Shown: positions 62,617 to 64,000 of the stretch, piece after piece
Numbering within the stretch: the first letter of the stretch is position 1
Layout of the letters: the number at the start of each line of letters is the position of its first letter
Source of the DNA: Methylomonas albis
Lineage (GTDB): Bacteria > Pseudomonadota > Gammaproteobacteria > Methylococcales > Methylomonadaceae
Assembly: GCF_014850955.1 (NCBI RefSeq)
Contig: NZ_JACXSS010000001.1
Location: forward strand, 5,022,001 to 5,086,000
Length of the DNA: 64,000 nucleotides
Direction: 5' to 3'
Program-made: the position numbers and the translations under genes
Notes under the pieces: generated by a model
Database searches by the model: none
Told to the model about the DNA's origin: nothing
What the model saw: only the letters and a program-made list of their open reading frames with translations

Positions 62617-64000
62617 TGGTAAATGCTCGAAAAATAAGTGCGTTTGCGAGAACGCTGCCCACCGAATTGATGTTTGTCGGCGGGTTCTTAATCCATCTCG
62701 GCATTATGTATCCCGGATTCATGTGTTATGACGCGGTCAATCAAATCCTTGAAGCTCGCGAAGGTCTTTTTTCCGATTGGCACCCGCCGTTAATGGCGAT
62801 TATTTGGCGTTTCACCGATAACATCATGCCGGGACCGGCGGGCATGCTGTTTCTACAACTCGGCTTGGTGTGGGCGGGCGCCTACCTGACCTTTCATGCC
62901 TTTTTTAGACCCTATGGCGGCAGGGTCGCCGCGTTATTACTTGGCATTTTATTATTTTTACCGCCGTTGTTTGGTATCAGTGGCGCGATTTTGAAAGACA
63001 TGCTGATGTGGGGCGGACTATTTACCGCTTTCGGCATTGCGGGGCATATAAAAAACGATAACAAGCAAAACCCACGGCTGGCATTTCGGTTATTTGCACT
63101 AACCGTATTGGTCTTATGGCTAGCCATCCTAATCAGACATAATGCATTTTTTGCAACAATACCCATATTGAGCTTTGCCATATTTTGCTTATATCGACAA
63201 AACAGCGTATTTGGCTTGGTGCGCTCCGCAGTTTCCGCTGCCGCGCTTGCCCTTGCATTATTTGTGGCCACCGGAGCGATAAACAACCGGCTTGCCGATA
63301 GGCATACCTATCCCTGGATTGCCAACGCCTCATTTGATATTGCCGGCGTTATCAAACGGCTTGAGGATAAAGGCCGACAACAAGCTATTTTTGATCAATT
63401 AGCTAGCAGCCTAAATTCAACAGGTTCTGTCGAGCCTTTGCTAAAAGCCTATACACCGATGTATTGGCGAGAGGTTTTCCGCACCAAGCCGCCAACCTTA
63501 CAGCTCCCGACCAATTCGATGGAATCGCAGATACATGGCTTTGAAAGCCTATCAGACCTGCAACGACAGGCACTACACACACTGTGGATTCAAACCATAC
63601 TGGCGGAGCCGGTTTTATGGTTACGTCACCGCTTGGCGGTATCGAAATATGTCCTGGGTTTGGTGCCGGATAACAGCTGGAGCCCGGTAATGATGGCTAA
63701 AGATTTTCCAGTCGATTTCGAACGGGCTTATGGCGCCCCCCACAAGCAACTAAATTGCAAGAGCTGCTTGAGGCCGGTATGTCCAAGTATGTTGAATACT
63801 GGTTTTTTCAACCCTGGCCTTATTTTGTTCTGACAATTTGTATGTTTTTTACCGCGCTGTTTCGCCCCACGACGGCCAATATCGAAGTGATTTGTCTAAC
63901 TTCCAGTGCCATCCTACATGAGTTGGGTTTGATGTTGGCGGCGCCATCGCCTGATTTTCGCTACTCGCACTATATGGTTTTTTGCAGCTTGCTCAGCGTG
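62616..64000 (+). pseudogene. Large polytopic membrane protein, frameshifted, continues past the window
   Basis: The start overlaps the stop of the glycosyltransferase gene. About eight TM helices are visible up to residue 215, and SDWHPPLMAIIWR resembles the periplasmic loop of GT-C/ArnT-like sugar transferases or DUF6020-type proteins. The first frame ends at 63833, but from about 63750 the +1 frame stays open to the window edge and looks genuine (ELLEAGMSKYVEYWFFQPWPYFVL ... DFRYSHYMVFCSL). The shift coincides with a run of six C at 63736-63741; seven would restore one protein. A sequencing slip or a real mutation. Confidence 0.7.

Overview
The window reads as chromosome of a gammaproteobacterial methanotroph, most like Methylomonas or a close relative. 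The main reason is a complete soluble methane monooxygenase (sMMO) cluster on the minus strand, mmoX-mmoY-mmoB-mmoZ-mmoD-mmoC, then a small unnamed gene, the GroEL-like mmoG and the sigma-54 activator mmoR (39.2 down to 29.8 kb). MmoX keeps all six diiron ligands at the numbering known from Methylococcus capsulatus. A sigma-54 promoter with perfect GG-N10-GC spacing lies ahead of mmoX. Family assignments rest on motifs read by eye; no database search was run.

Layout. 0-5.2 kb: decayed accessory DNA with an M15-like peptidase, a broken IS5-type transposase, small element-type genes and an integrase remnant. 5.2-12.4 kb (minus): an NtrC-type regulator and sensor kinase, a membrane c-type cytochrome, a haem protein that looks like an outer-membrane barrel, a PstS-like periplasmic protein and a porin. 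12.6-18.3 kb (minus): RND efflux permease, adaptor and outer-membrane factor. 18.6-29.7 kb: a short MTHFR-like gene, then trpC, trpD, trpG and trpE in order on the minus strand but separated by toxin-antitoxin pairs, PEP-CTERM-type secreted proteins, REP elements and transposase remnants. 29.8-39.2 kb: sMMO. 39.5-48.2 kb: FAH-family hydrolase, lipoprotein, Kup transporter, TonB-ExbB-ExbD, a RimK-like ligase, methionine-salvage genes mtnB-mtnD-mtnC and the RNase P RNA.

48.5-52.9 kb: an accessory stretch. It holds a two-gene operon (a tiny secreted repeat protein plus a paralogue of the unnamed sMMO-operon protein) behind its own sigma-54-type promoter, a UPF0149 protein, REP hairpins, and two nested IS remnants that interrupt a tyrosine integrase just downstream of guaA, a known island integration site. 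52.9-64 kb: guaA, a methyltransferase, guaB, a CPBP protease, YcgL, DUF2333/DUF4389 membrane proteins, dinB, a glycosyltransferase-GtrA fusion and a frameshifted membrane protein running off the end.

How it fits together. MmoXYZ hydroxylates methane to methanol using electrons from MmoC, with MmoB as coupling protein. MmoD, MmoG and MmoR serve regulation and assembly. The most interesting lead is that the small protein encoded between mmoC and mmoG has a second copy 15 kb away behind a sigma-54-like promoter with a partial match to the dyad upstream of mmoX, which suggests an accessory operon co-regulated with sMMO.
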